A stretch of DNA of 64,000 nucleotides from contig JAPPPQ010000013.1 in the NCBI GenBank assembly GCA_028817435.1, positions 102,062-166,061 of the forward strand, in the 5' to 3' direction. Both the position numbers and the translations under genes were made by a program. Origin of the DNA: Deltaproteobacteria bacterium (lineage in GTDB: Bacteria > Myxococcota_A > UBA9160 > UBA6930). The notes under the pieces were generated by a model. It saw only the letters and a program-made list of their open reading frames with translations, made no database searches and had not been told where the DNA came from. Below, piece after piece: positions 43,187-50,474 of the stretch. The number at the start of each line of letters is the position of its first letter. Position 1 is the stretch's first letter.

Positions 43187-43282
43187 ATGCCCCGACGCAT
43201 CGCCCCCGCCGCCATTGCCCTGCTCGCCCTGTTCGCCGTGCTGGCGCAGGGCTGCAATGTCCCCCTCATCCCCGGCATCTGA
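43187..43282 (+). CDS. 31-residue small lipoprotein
   Basis: The tiny gene encodes a basic start, a hydrophobic stretch (IALLALFAVLAQGC) and a mature part of only nine residues beginning at Cys23. The lipobox LAQGC marks an export and lipidation signal. CGAGG precedes the ATG. Upstream bases form a short repeat of GCAAYC units. It resembles entericidin-sized lipoproteins by size only. Confidence 0.6.
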   Translation: MPRRIAPAAIALLALFAVLAQGCNVPLIPGI

Positions 43283-43307
43283 GCGGCGGCTTCCGCAGCC
43301 GCCCCCA

Positions 43308-43604
43308 TCAGTGGGGGCCGTAGGCCAGGGCGAGAATCGCGGCGAGCATCAGCAGGCCCGCAAGGCAGCCGAAGCCCGCGAGCCACGCGCCCCGGCGGCG
43401 GCCCCCGCGGGTTGCGTAGAGCGCGGCCAGCCCCAGGGGCAGCGCGCCGCACCCCAACAGCGTCCCATACAAGAACACCCAGCGGAAGCCGACCAGCGGC
43501 GAGGCCGCCTCCAGCGGCAGTGCCGCGGCAATCGCTATCAGACAGGCGGCGCCCCAGCTTGCGGCCAGGACGGCGAGCTTCGAGCGTTGGGCGTTGCCAG
43601 ACAC
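43308..43604 (-). CDS. Small membrane protein, unknown family
   Basis: The 98-residue product has three hydrophobic helices (about 10-32, 42-65, 73-95) linked by an Arg-rich loop (TRGGRRRGAW). The GTG start at 43604 is preceded by only a weak ribosome-binding site. No family recognised. It converges with the 31-residue lipoprotein. Confidence 0.5.
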   Translation of the reverse strand: MSGNAQRSKLAVLAASWGAACLIAIAAALPLEAASPLVGFRWVFLYGTLLGCGALPLGLAALYATRGGRRRGAWLAGFGCLAGLLMLAAILALAYGPH

Positions 43605-43758
43605 GGGCTTAGTTAACTCGCTGCGGCGCGGCTTTGCGGCCGGGCGGCGGGGCGATGTTCCAATCGGCCCGCTCGGCCTGGAGGCCCGGCAGGTGTAGCA
43701 GATTCCACAGGGCCGCGGCGCAGCGAACCGGGGCGCGGGCTTGACCGGCGCAGGCGGC

Positions 43759-43764
43759 TAAACT
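43759..43764 (+). promoter_or_regulatory. -10-like element directly before the DUF4124 gene
   Basis: TAAACT ends 7 bases before the ATG at 43772 with no ribosome-binding site between, a leaderless layout. TTGACC at 43741 is only 12 bases upstream, too close for a standard -35. Confidence 0.3.
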
Positions 43765-43771
43765 GCGGGCA

Positions 43772-44725
43772 ATGCGTCTTCGCCCCGCACTTGCCCTCGC
43801 CGCAGCGCTGTGGGCGGCCGGCGCGCTGGCCGCCTCTGCCGAAGAGGCGGATTCCGGTGGGCAGCGCATTTACCGCTGGATAGACGAGAACGGCATCGCC
43901 CATTACACCACCGATCCGGCGCGCATTCCCGCCCCGCTGCGCGACCGCATCGGCAATCCCAAGGCGCTGTCGCAAAAGCCCCTGGAAGCCCGCGCGCCGG
44001 ATTCTTGGGCTGATTTGGATGTGGCGGCCAGCGCCGCGGACGCCGAAGACGACGGCGACGAAGCGGGCGGCGCGGAAGGCGGCGAGCCGGGTCTGCTGGG
44101 CGAAAGCGGCGGCGCGCAAGAGAATGGCGGCGCGGCGGATGACGGCGGCGAAAGCAATGCGGCAGCGGAAGACGGCCGTGCCGAAGCGGAAGCGCCCGGC
44201 AACGCGCGCGGAGAAAGCGAACTTCGCAGCGAAACGCGCGGGAGCGAATTGCGCGGGAGTGAATTGAATGGCGGCGCGTGGCAAAGCGGGCGGCGCGGCA
44301 ACGGGCGCGGCTTGAGAATGCGCGCAGCGCGGCAGCGGATGCGCGGCGGCGCAAACATTGCGCCGGGCTTTGCAACGGGGGCGGCCTTTGCAACGAGCGC
44401 AGCTTTTGCAGCAGGTGCAGCGGGCAAAGCGGGCGGCATTCGCCTGGCCGGGGCAAGAGCAGAGTCTGCGCTGCAGCCGAAGCGGGAGCGGCGCGCCGAA
44501 CTCAACGCGCGCATTGCAGAATTGGAAGCGCGCATTGCAGCCGAAGAGGAAGAGATCAAGAGCCGCATCAGCGCGCCGGACACAGCGCCCGCCGCAGACG
44601 CCGCAGACGCCGCAGACGACGCCGGCGATGAAGCGCTGCTTGCGCGGGCGGCGCGGTTGCCGGGGTGGCTGGAAGAGCTGCGCGCGCTGCGCGAGGAGCG
44701 GGCGGCGCTTTCGGACGGCGGCTAG
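43772..44725 (+). CDS. DUF4124-domain exported protein with low-complexity middle
   Basis: The 317-residue product has a signal peptide (ALALAAALWAAGALAASA) and a DUF4124 domain, YRWIDENGIAHYTTDPARIP, at about residues 33-55. About residues 80-220 are low-complexity: acidic Gly/Ala/Glu, then GSELRGSEL repeats, then Arg- and Ala/Phe-rich blocks. A coiled coil (ELNARIAELEARIAAEEEEI) ends the protein. The gene ends 3 bases before cofD, but no F420 role is implied. Confidence 0.65.
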   Translation: MRLRPALALAAALWAAGALAASAEEADSGGQRIYRWIDENGIAHYTTDPARIPAPLRDRIGNPKALSQKPLEARAPDSWADLDVAASAADAEDDGDEAGGAEGGEPGLLGESGGAQENGGAADDGGESNAAAEDGRAEAEAPGNARGESELRSETRGSELRGSELNGGAWQSGRRGNGRGLRMRAARQRMRGGANIAPGFATGAAFATSAAFAAGAAGKAGGIRLAGARAESALQPKRERRAELNARIAELEARIAAEEEEIKSRISAPDTAPAADAADAADDAGDEALLARAARLPGWLEELRALREERAALSDGG

Positions 44726-44728
44726 GCC

Positions 44729-45736
44729 ATGCAAATCGTCGCACTGGCGGGCGGCGTGGGCGCAGCGCGCTTTTTGCGCGGGCTGCTGCGGGCCGCGCCG
44801 CCCGGGCAAATCTGCATCGTCGTCAACACCGGCGACGACCGCGAATTCTACGGCGTGCAGGTTTCGCCCGATCTCGACATCGTCACCTACACACTGGCCG
44901 GTGTGGTGGACGAGGCGGCGGGCTACGGGTTGGAGGGCGACAGCTTCGCCACCGTGGAAGCGCTGGCGCGGCTGGGCCACGCAACCTGGTTCCGTTTGGG
45001 CGACGGCGATTTCGCCACGGCGCTGCACCGCACACAGCGCCTGCGCGCGGGCGCGGGGCTGGCGCAGATTGCCGCCGAAATCTGCGCCGCCTACGGCGTG
45101 GCCGCGCGCATTTTGCCAATGTCCGAAGCGCCCTGCCCCACCTTCGTAACACTGACAGACGGCCGCACCTTGCACTTCGAGGAATACCTGGCGCGGGAGG
45201 GCGCGCCGGATTCGGTGCGGGGCGTGGATCTTTCCGCCGCGCGCCGCGCCGCCGCTGGCCCCGGCGTGCTGGACGCCCTTGCCGCCGCCGATGCAATTTT
45301 GCTGTGCCCCAGCAATCCCGTCGTTTCCATCGGCCCCATTTTGGCCGTGCGCGGCGTGCGCGATGCACTTGCGCGGGCGCGCGCTCCGGTGGTGGGCATT
45401 TCGCCCATCGTCGGCGGCGCGCCGGTAAAAGGCCCCGCCGATAAATTGCTGCGCGGCATTGGCGCAGAGGTTTCTGCGCGCGGCGTGGCCGAGCTTTACC
45501 GCGGCCTGTGCGATGGCTTTGTAATTGACGAGCGCGACCGCGCGCAGAGCCGGGACATTGAAGCGCTGGGCATGCATTGCCTCGCAACCGATACGCTCAT
45601 GCGCGACGCGCAAATCTCCCGCGCGCTGGCCGAAAGCGCCCTCGAACTGGCCCGCACCATTGCTTCGCGCAAAACTGGCCCGCGCCAAACTTCGCGCAGC
45701 GCGCCGCACAAAACTGCGCCGTGGTTGCCGGAATGA
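44729..45736 (+). CDS. cofD: 2-phospho-L-lactate (or PEP-derived) transferase of F420 synthesis
   Basis: The 335-residue enzyme joins the lactyl/enolpyruvyl-diphospho-guanosine moiety to Fo to form F420-0 (or dehydro-F420-0). Landmarks are LAGGVGAARFLRGL at the N-terminus, VVNTGDDREFYGVQVSPDLD and ILLCPSNPVVSIGPIL. The C-terminal tail beyond about residue 315 is low-complexity. The TGA overlaps the ATG of the broken cofC copy, showing that cofC originally followed directly. Confidence 0.93.
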   Translation: MQIVALAGGVGAARFLRGLLRAAPPGQICIVVNTGDDREFYGVQVSPDLDIVTYTLAGVVDEAAGYGLEGDSFATVEALARLGHATWFRLGDGDFATALHRTQRLRAGAGLAQIAAEICAAYGVAARILPMSEAPCPTFVTLTDGRTLHFEEYLAREGAPDSVRGVDLSAARRAAAGPGVLDALAAADAILLCPSNPVVSIGPILAVRGVRDALARARAPVVGISPIVGGAPVKGPADKLLRGIGAEVSARGVAELYRGLCDGFVIDERDRAQSRDIEALGMHCLATDTLMRDAQISRALAESALELARTIASRKTGPRQTSRSAPHKTAPWLPE

Positions 45737-46029
45737 ACGGCGCGCTGGTGCCGGTGAAGGGGTTGTTACGCGGCGAGCCTCTGAACCCGGCGCTGGATGC
45801 GGCGGCGGCCGGCTGGGCCGATCCCGCCGGGGCGCTGCTGGTGGTGCTGGGCGATGTGGCCGGGGCGGCCAGCGCCGAGTTGGCCGCCCTCTTCGAGGCG
45901 CTGGACGATTTGGGCGGGCGCGGCGCGGTGCTGGCCCCCGCCCGGGACGGCGGCAGCGCCGCACTGCTGCGCCGCCCGCCGCACTGCAATTGGCTTGTGG
46001 AGCCTCTTGCGGACATTGCGATAAAATGA
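45733..46029 (+). pseudogene. Internally deleted, truncated cofC copy
   Basis: The frame begins MNGALVPVKGL, as intact cofC does, then jumps straight to LRGEPLNPALDAAAA, omitting about 61 codons of the nucleotide-binding part. It follows the intact gene to RRPPH and then diverges into 14 unrelated codons and a TGA. The deletion edges share GTTG/ATTG microhomology. It keeps the ATGA overlap with cofD. The product would lack the GTP-binding N-terminus, so it is very probably inactive. Confidence 0.88.
45766..45984 (+). repeat. Direct repeat, left copy (cofC segment)
   Basis: These 219 bases match 47201-47419 with a handful of differences in the first third and near-complete identity in the last ~150 bases. 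The pair brackets the AT-rich two-gene insert. Confidence 0.9.
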
Positions 46030-46035
46030 TATAAA
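46007..46035 (+). promoter_or_regulatory. Promoter of the AT-rich insert
   Basis: TTGCGG (46007-46012), a 17-base spacer and TATAAA (46030-46035) form one of the best sigma-70-type promoters in the window, 38 bases before the first cargo gene. Confidence 0.6.
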
Positions 46036-46073
46036 GCTTGGACACGTGCGGCCAAAAAAAACCGAGGTTAGCC

Positions 46074-46511
46074 ATGCCCGAATCGAAGTGGATTGAAGAC
46101 CAATTGGACAAGCTGCCGAACTGGATTCGGTGGATAACAATCGTCCCCGTCGCTCTTAGCACTAGCGTAATTGCTTTTTTTGGGTATTACATCCTGACAT
46201 CTGCAACTACTGCTTGCGTGACTGGTACCATTATCAGCGATAGCCCATTTCTAAATCTTCTAATAACATCTAGTGCCAATGCCGTTAGCGGCGTTGTGTT
46301 TGCACTGTCCGTATACTACGTTGCTCCAAGCAAGAAAATAGAAACGGCCCTCACTATTTCAATCATATGCACCGCAATAGGATTGTATGCATTTCTCTTT
46401 CATTCGCCTTTTCATTCGTCTGTAATTAATTGGCAAAAAATCGTTTACGGGATTTCAGCCGCTGCAGGAGTCGCATACGCTCTTCGAGTTTGCTTCAAAG
46501 GAAAGGAATGA
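46074..46511 (+). CDS. AT-rich small membrane protein (insert cargo 1)
   Basis: No family was recognised. The 145-residue product has an acidic/amphipathic start and four hydrophobic helices (about 20-42, 55-80, 92-112, 120-138). GAGG lies 8 bases before the ATG. GC content is far below that of the flanking cof genes. It and the next gene form a two-gene unit with its own promoter, set between the broken and intact cofC copies. Confidence 0.65.
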   Translation: MPESKWIEDQLDKLPNWIRWITIVPVALSTSVIAFFGYYILTSATTACVTGTIISDSPFLNLLITSSANAVSGVVFALSVYYVAPSKKIETALTISIICTAIGLYAFLFHSPFHSSVINWQKIVYGISAAAGVAYALRVCFKGKE

Positions 46512-46515
46512 GAAA

Positions 46516-46947
46516 ATGATTTATATGAGAATCATTTCTGCATTTCTCCTCGTCATCATTCTCGGGTGCAATGACAGTGGTATCTCCACGAGCAATGTGG
46601 ACTTGACATATTGCCTGTCTCCGGGTCAGAATTTTCGAGTTTCTCAAGAGACTACTTTTACACATACATCCCAAATAGCGTATTATTGGAAAATGAACAA
46701 CGAGGACCAGTGGACGTCCATCGAGCAGTGCTGGCCTACGTCTGTTCTGACATCTATATCTTCTCGATCCCGAAATGGATCATACAGATGCTTGGTCAAG
46801 ATCGGGGTTGGAGAATACGACTCATGGTGGCGTCCTCTCGACAAGCTTGTCTACGAACTCAGCTCTCACATTCAAATCAGAGACGAAGAGACACAAAAAC
46901 CAATGAGGAATATCAAAAATTTGATATTTGATTGTCGGCCACTCTAA
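46516..46947 (+). CDS. AT-rich lipoprotein (insert cargo 2)
   Basis: No family was recognised. The 143-residue product has a lipobox (FLLVIILGCNDSG, Cys18) and a mature domain rich in Ser, Trp and Tyr with four further cysteines, ending NLIFDCRPL. AAAGGA precedes the ATG, 4 bases after the preceding stop. The low GC and codon use match cargo 1 rather than the chromosome. Confidence 0.65.
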   Translation: MIYMRIISAFLLVIILGCNDSGISTSNVDLTYCLSPGQNFRVSQETTFTHTSQIAYYWKMNNEDQWTSIEQCWPTSVLTSISSRSRNGSYRCLVKIGVGEYDSWWRPLDKLVYELSSHIQIRDEETQKPMRNIKNLIFDCRPL

Positions 46948-46984
46948 CGAATATAGGCGAGACTCAAAAACGAGGTAAAAAGCT

Positions 46985-47629
46985 GTGAACAGCGCATTGG
47001 TGCCGGTGAAGGGGTTGGCGGCGGGGAAGTCGCGGCTGCGGGGCGCGCTGGCGCGGGAAAAGCTGCCCGCGCTGACGCTGGCGATGTTGGGAGATGTGCT
47101 GGAAGCGCTGCGCGGCGTGGAGGCCATCGGCCGCATTGGGGTGGTGACTCCCGATGCGGCGGTGTGCGACGCGGCAAAGCGCGCCGGGGCGGAGGGATTG
47201 TTGCGCGGCGAGCCGCTGAACCCGGCGCTGGATGCAGCGGCGGCGGACTGGGCCGACCCCGCAGGCGCCTTGCTGGTGGTGCTGGGCGATGTGGCCGGGG
47301 CGGCCAGCGCCGAGTTGGCCGCCCTCTTCGAGGCGCTGGACGATTTGGGCGGGCGCGGCGCGGTGCTGGCCCCCGCCCGGGACGGCGGCAGCGCCGCACT
47401 GCTGCGCCGCCCGCCGCACATTGTGCCGAACTGCTTCGGCGCGCAGAGCGCCCGCGCCCACCGCGAAGCCGCGCGGCAGGGCGGCGTTTCTTTTCGCCAG
47501 CTCGAGCTGCCCTCGCTGGCAATTGATCTGGATTGCCGCGAAGACATCGCCGCACTGCTGCAAAGCCCCGGCCCCGCCCGCCGCACCCGCGCCCTGCTCG
47601 CCGAACTCGGACTCGCAGGCGACGCATGA
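46985..47629 (+). CDS. cofC: 2-phospho-L-lactate/PEP guanylyltransferase of F420 synthesis
   Basis: The 214-residue nucleotidyltransferase starts LVPVKGLAAGKSRLRGAL, the family GTP-binding start, and contains LLVVLGDVAGA and VLAPARDGGSAALL in the expected order. It activates 2-phospholactate or PEP with GTP for CofD. The GTG start lacks a clear ribosome-binding site and follows the AT-rich insert by 37 bases; its stop overlaps cofE (ATGA). It is the working copy of the gene whose damaged duplicate lies at 45733. Confidence 0.9.
   Translation: MNSALVPVKGLAAGKSRLRGALAREKLPALTLAMLGDVLEALRGVEAIGRIGVVTPDAAVCDAAKRAGAEGLLRGEPLNPALDAAAADWADPAGALLVVLGDVAGAASAELAALFEALDDLGGRGAVLAPARDGGSAALLRRPPHIVPNCFGAQSARAHREAARQGGVSFRQLELPSLAIDLDCREDIAALLQSPGPARRTRALLAELGLAGDA
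47201..47419 (+). repeat. Direct repeat, right copy (cofC segment)
   Basis: This lies inside the intact cofC gene and matches 45766-45984 in length and almost all positions. Confidence 0.9.
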
Positions 47630-48396
47630 AGGAACTCCACTTTGCGCCGCTGCGCGGATTGCCGGAGATTGCGGCGGGGGCGAATCTCGCCGCGCTGCAT
47701 TTGGAAGCGCTGCGGCGCGCGGAGATTGCACCGCAGGATGGCGTGCTGGTGCTGTGCCAAAAGATCATCTCCAAAGCCGAGGGGCGCTGCGTCAATTTGC
47801 GCGAAGTGCAACCCGGCCCCGAAGCGCAGGCGCTGGCGCGGGAGTTTGCGGCCTTCGACAAGGATGCGCGCCACCTGGAAGTGGTGCTGCGCGAAACGCG
47901 GCGCATTGTGCGCAAAGGCCCCGGCGTGCTGATCTGCGAGACGCATCACGGCTTTGTCTGCGCCAATGCCGGCGTGGATCTCTCGAACACCCCCGGCGAC
48001 GATATCGCCGTGCTGTTGCCCCGCGATCCCGATGCATCCGCCCGGCAATTGCGCGGCGCGCTGCTCTCGGGGGGCGGCGCTGCACCGCTGGGCGTCGTCA
48101 TAACCGACACCTTCGGCCGCCCCTGGCGCGAGGGCCTGGTGGATGTTGCGCTGGGCTGCGCCGGCCTGCCGCCTTTGGACGATTTGCGCGGCGGCCGGGA
48201 CCGGCGCGGGCGGACCCTCAGTGTGACCACCATGGCCGTGGCGGATGCACTGGCCGCCGGCGCCGGGCTGTTGATGCGAAAGGATGCGGGCCTTCCCTCG
48301 GTGTGGGCCAGCGGGCTGGATTTCGCACAACTCAACAGCGCAGCCCAAGGCATTGGCGCCACACTGCGAAATGCGGAGACGGATCTGTTCCGCTGA
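47626..48396 (+). CDS. cofE: Coenzyme F420:L-glutamate ligase
   Basis: The 256-residue GTP-dependent ligase adds glutamates to F420-0. It has LCQKIISKAEGR, the conserved ETHHGFVCANAGVDLSN-type segment, and VVITDTFGRPWREGLVDVALG. It is the single-domain CofE form without the FMN-dependent C-terminal domain of FbiB. The ATG overlaps the cofC stop. The Fo synthase genes are not in the window. Confidence 0.93.
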   Translation: MKELHFAPLRGLPEIAAGANLAALHLEALRRAEIAPQDGVLVLCQKIISKAEGRCVNLREVQPGPEAQALAREFAAFDKDARHLEVVLRETRRIVRKGPGVLICETHHGFVCANAGVDLSNTPGDDIAVLLPRDPDASARQLRGALLSGGGAAPLGVVITDTFGRPWREGLVDVALGCAGLPPLDDLRGGRDRRGRTLSVTTMAVADALAAGAGLLMRKDAGLPSVWASGLDFAQLNSAAQGIGATLRNAETDLFR

Positions 48397-48426
48397 GCGC
48401 TTCGCGGCTTCACGCGCAATTTGCGT

Positions 48427-49014
48427 TCACAAATGCGCAGACACCGCGCGCCACAGTTCGGGAATGCCCTCGCCGCTGCGGGCGGATGTGGGCGTGACCT
48501 GTTCGGCGGGCACCGGGAGCGCAGCGCGCAGCTCGGCCAGGCGGCGCACCCGCGCGCCGGGTTTCAACTTGTCCAGTTTGGTCAGCACCAGCAGCACGGG
48601 AATGCGGCGGTCGTGCAGCCATTCCACCAGCAGCGTCTCGTCTTCGCCGGGGTCGCGGCGCACATCTTGCAGCAGCACGGCGGCGCGCAGTTCGCGGCGG
48701 CCCGACAGATAGCGCTCCACCAGCTTTTGCCACTTGCCGCGCTCGCTCTGGGGCAAACGCGCGTAGCCGTAGCCGGGCAGATCCACCAGCAGCAATTCGC
48801 GGTCGCTGCGCCGCACCTTGTAGAAGTGCAGGAGCCGCGTCTTGCCCGGCGTGCCGCTGGTGCGCGCCAACTGGCGGCGCTGCACCAGCCGGTTCAGCAG
48901 CGAGGATTTGCCGCAGTTGGAGCGGCCCAGAAACGCAATCTCGGGCAAGCCGCCGCGGGGATAGCCCGCGGGGCCCGCTGCGGTGGCGACGATTTCCGCG
49001 CCGAGGATCTTCAC
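48427..49014 (-). CDS. engB: Ribosome-biogenesis GTPase EngB/YsxC
   Basis: The 195-residue GTPase has G1 GRSNCGKSS (usually V in place of C), G3 DLPGYGYA, and G4 TKLDK, with SGTPGKTRLLHFY as switch I. EngB helps mature the 50S ribosomal subunit. The GTG start at 49014 fits the conserved N-terminus. The divergent GTPase gene starts only 9 bases away, so each gene's promoter must lie within the other. Confidence 0.93.
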   Translation of the reverse strand: MKILGAEIVATAAGPAGYPRGGLPEIAFLGRSNCGKSSLLNRLVQRRQLARTSGTPGKTRLLHFYKVRRSDRELLLVDLPGYGYARLPQSERGKWQKLVERYLSGRRELRAAVLLQDVRRDPGEDETLLVEWLHDRRIPVLLVLTKLDKLKPGARVRRLAELRAALPVPAEQVTPTSARSGEGIPELWRAVSAHL

Positions 49015-49023
49015 TCTGCCGCC

Positions 49024-50472
49024 ATGCTACCATGCAGCGCGGAGGAGAAGCAGATTCCCATCCCCGTCCACATCATCTCGGGATTTCTCGGCACGGGAAA
49101 GACCTCGCTGATTCGCCACCAATTGCAGAGCCGGCGGGACGAGCAGCTCGCCGTCATCGTCAACGACTTCGGCGAGGCCAGCCTGGATTCCGCCACGCTT
49201 TCGGCAGAGGCGCCCTTCAGCATCGAGAACATTCCCGGCGGCTGCCTGTGCTGCACCGCGCCGGAGGGCTTTGTGGACGCCCTGGGCGCAGTGATCGAGC
49301 GCGGCGCAGAGCGGCTGCTCATCGAGCCCACCGGCCTGGCGCGCCCGCAAGATTTGCTCGACACCATCCGCCGCAGCCCGCACCGCGGCGCCCTGCAACT
49401 CGCCCCCGTGGTGGTGCTGGTAGATCCGGCGCGGCTCGGCGCAGAAAGCGCGGCCGAGCGCGAGCTGCTGGCGCTGCAGACCGGCGTGGCCGATGTGCTC
49501 GTCGCCAACCGCAGCGATCTGTGCAGCGATTCCGATCTGGCGCGCTTCGATGCACTGGCGGCGAGCCTGTGGCCGCCGCCCCTGGCCGTGCACCGCACCC
49601 GCCACGGCCGCATTCCCGCCGCGCTGATGGAATGGCCCGCGGGCGAAGGCGCGCGCCTGCCCCGCAACAACGCGCCCGCCGCGCAAACGGCGCAAACGGC
49701 GCGCGATTCTCGGGAAGCGCAGGAAGCGCATGGCGCGCAAGAAGCACACGCGCACGGCGATTTTGCCGCGCGCTCCTGGCGCTGGTCGCCCGAGCTGGTC
49801 TTCGACACCGAGCGCCTGCAGCGCGCCATCTTGCGTATGCGGGAGGGACTCGCCGGTGCAAAGCTGGCGCGCTTCAAGGGAATCTTCCGCACACAGGAAG
49901 GCTTTTTGCTGTTGGAAGCGGCGGGGGGCGAGTTGCATCGCAGCGCCAGCGCGCACCGCCGCGACAGCCGGGCCGATGCCATCTTCGAGGGCGATGCCAT
50001 CGAAGCCGCCGCCGGGCGCGCCGCCAATTGGCTGGCGGGCGCGGTGCTGAGCCAGCGCGAGCTGGCCGACCGCGCGCAGCAATTGGAAGTCGCGCTGTCC
50101 GGCGGCAATGTGCGCATTTTGCGCCGCGAAGATCTGCAGGCGCTGCCCGGCGGCATCGGCGATGTGTCGCAGCTCTTTCCAAAGCGCGCGGGGGCGGCGG
50201 CGCGAATGCAAGCGCTGTGCGAATCGCTGGCGCTGCCGCAGCATGGCAGCGCCGTGGTCTGCGCCGCCGACGGCTTCGCCAGCGACTCGCTGCCCCTGAA
50301 CGCGCTGCGCCAGGGCGTGCTGCTGCACAGCCTGGCGAATGCACCGCTGCCCGCAGACAAGGGCGGCCCCTTCCGGCTCATGCTGCCGCCGGATACCCCC
50401 GGCGCGCCATCGAATTGCGCGAATGTGAAGTGCGTCGTGCGCATCGTCATCCGCAGCGAAGCGGCCGGCTGA
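49024..50472 (+). CDS. COG0523 GTPase fused to a sulfite-oxidase-like C-terminal domain
   Basis: The 482-residue protein begins as a CobW/COG0523 metal-chaperone GTPase: P-loop GFLGTGKTS, metal-binding CxCC motif GGCLCC, and a His-rich stretch EAHGAQEAHAHGD. After a CobW_C domain it adds about 125 residues ending in a sulfite-oxidase/molybdopterin-like pattern (ADGFASDSLPLNAL, GGPFRLMLPPDTPG, NVKCVVRIVI). An Ala/Gln-rich spacer precedes the His cluster. COG0523 proteins deliver Zn, Co, Ni or similar metals. The start codon is 9 bases from the divergent engB start and has no ribosome-binding site. Confidence 0.8.
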   Translation: MLPCSAEEKQIPIPVHIISGFLGTGKTSLIRHQLQSRRDEQLAVIVNDFGEASLDSATLSAEAPFSIENIPGGCLCCTAPEGFVDALGAVIERGAERLLIEPTGLARPQDLLDTIRRSPHRGALQLAPVVVLVDPARLGAESAAERELLALQTGVADVLVANRSDLCSDSDLARFDALAASLWPPPLAVHRTRHGRIPAALMEWPAGEGARLPRNNAPAAQTAQTARDSREAQEAHGAQEAHAHGDFAARSWRWSPELVFDTERLQRAILRMREGLAGAKLARFKGIFRTQEGFLLLEAAGGELHRSASAHRRDSRADAIFEGDAIEAAAGRAANWLAGAVLSQRELADRAQQLEVALSGGNVRILRREDLQALPGGIGDVSQLFPKRAGAAARMQALCESLALPQHGSAVVCAADGFASDSLPLNALRQGVLLHSLANAPLPADKGGPFRLMLPPDTPGAPSNCANVKCVVRIVIRSEAAG

Positions 50473-50474
50473 TC

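Noticed and set aside
45733..46029. Functional short CofC paralogue
   Set aside because: It lacks the nucleotide-binding N-terminal region and ends in unrelated codons.
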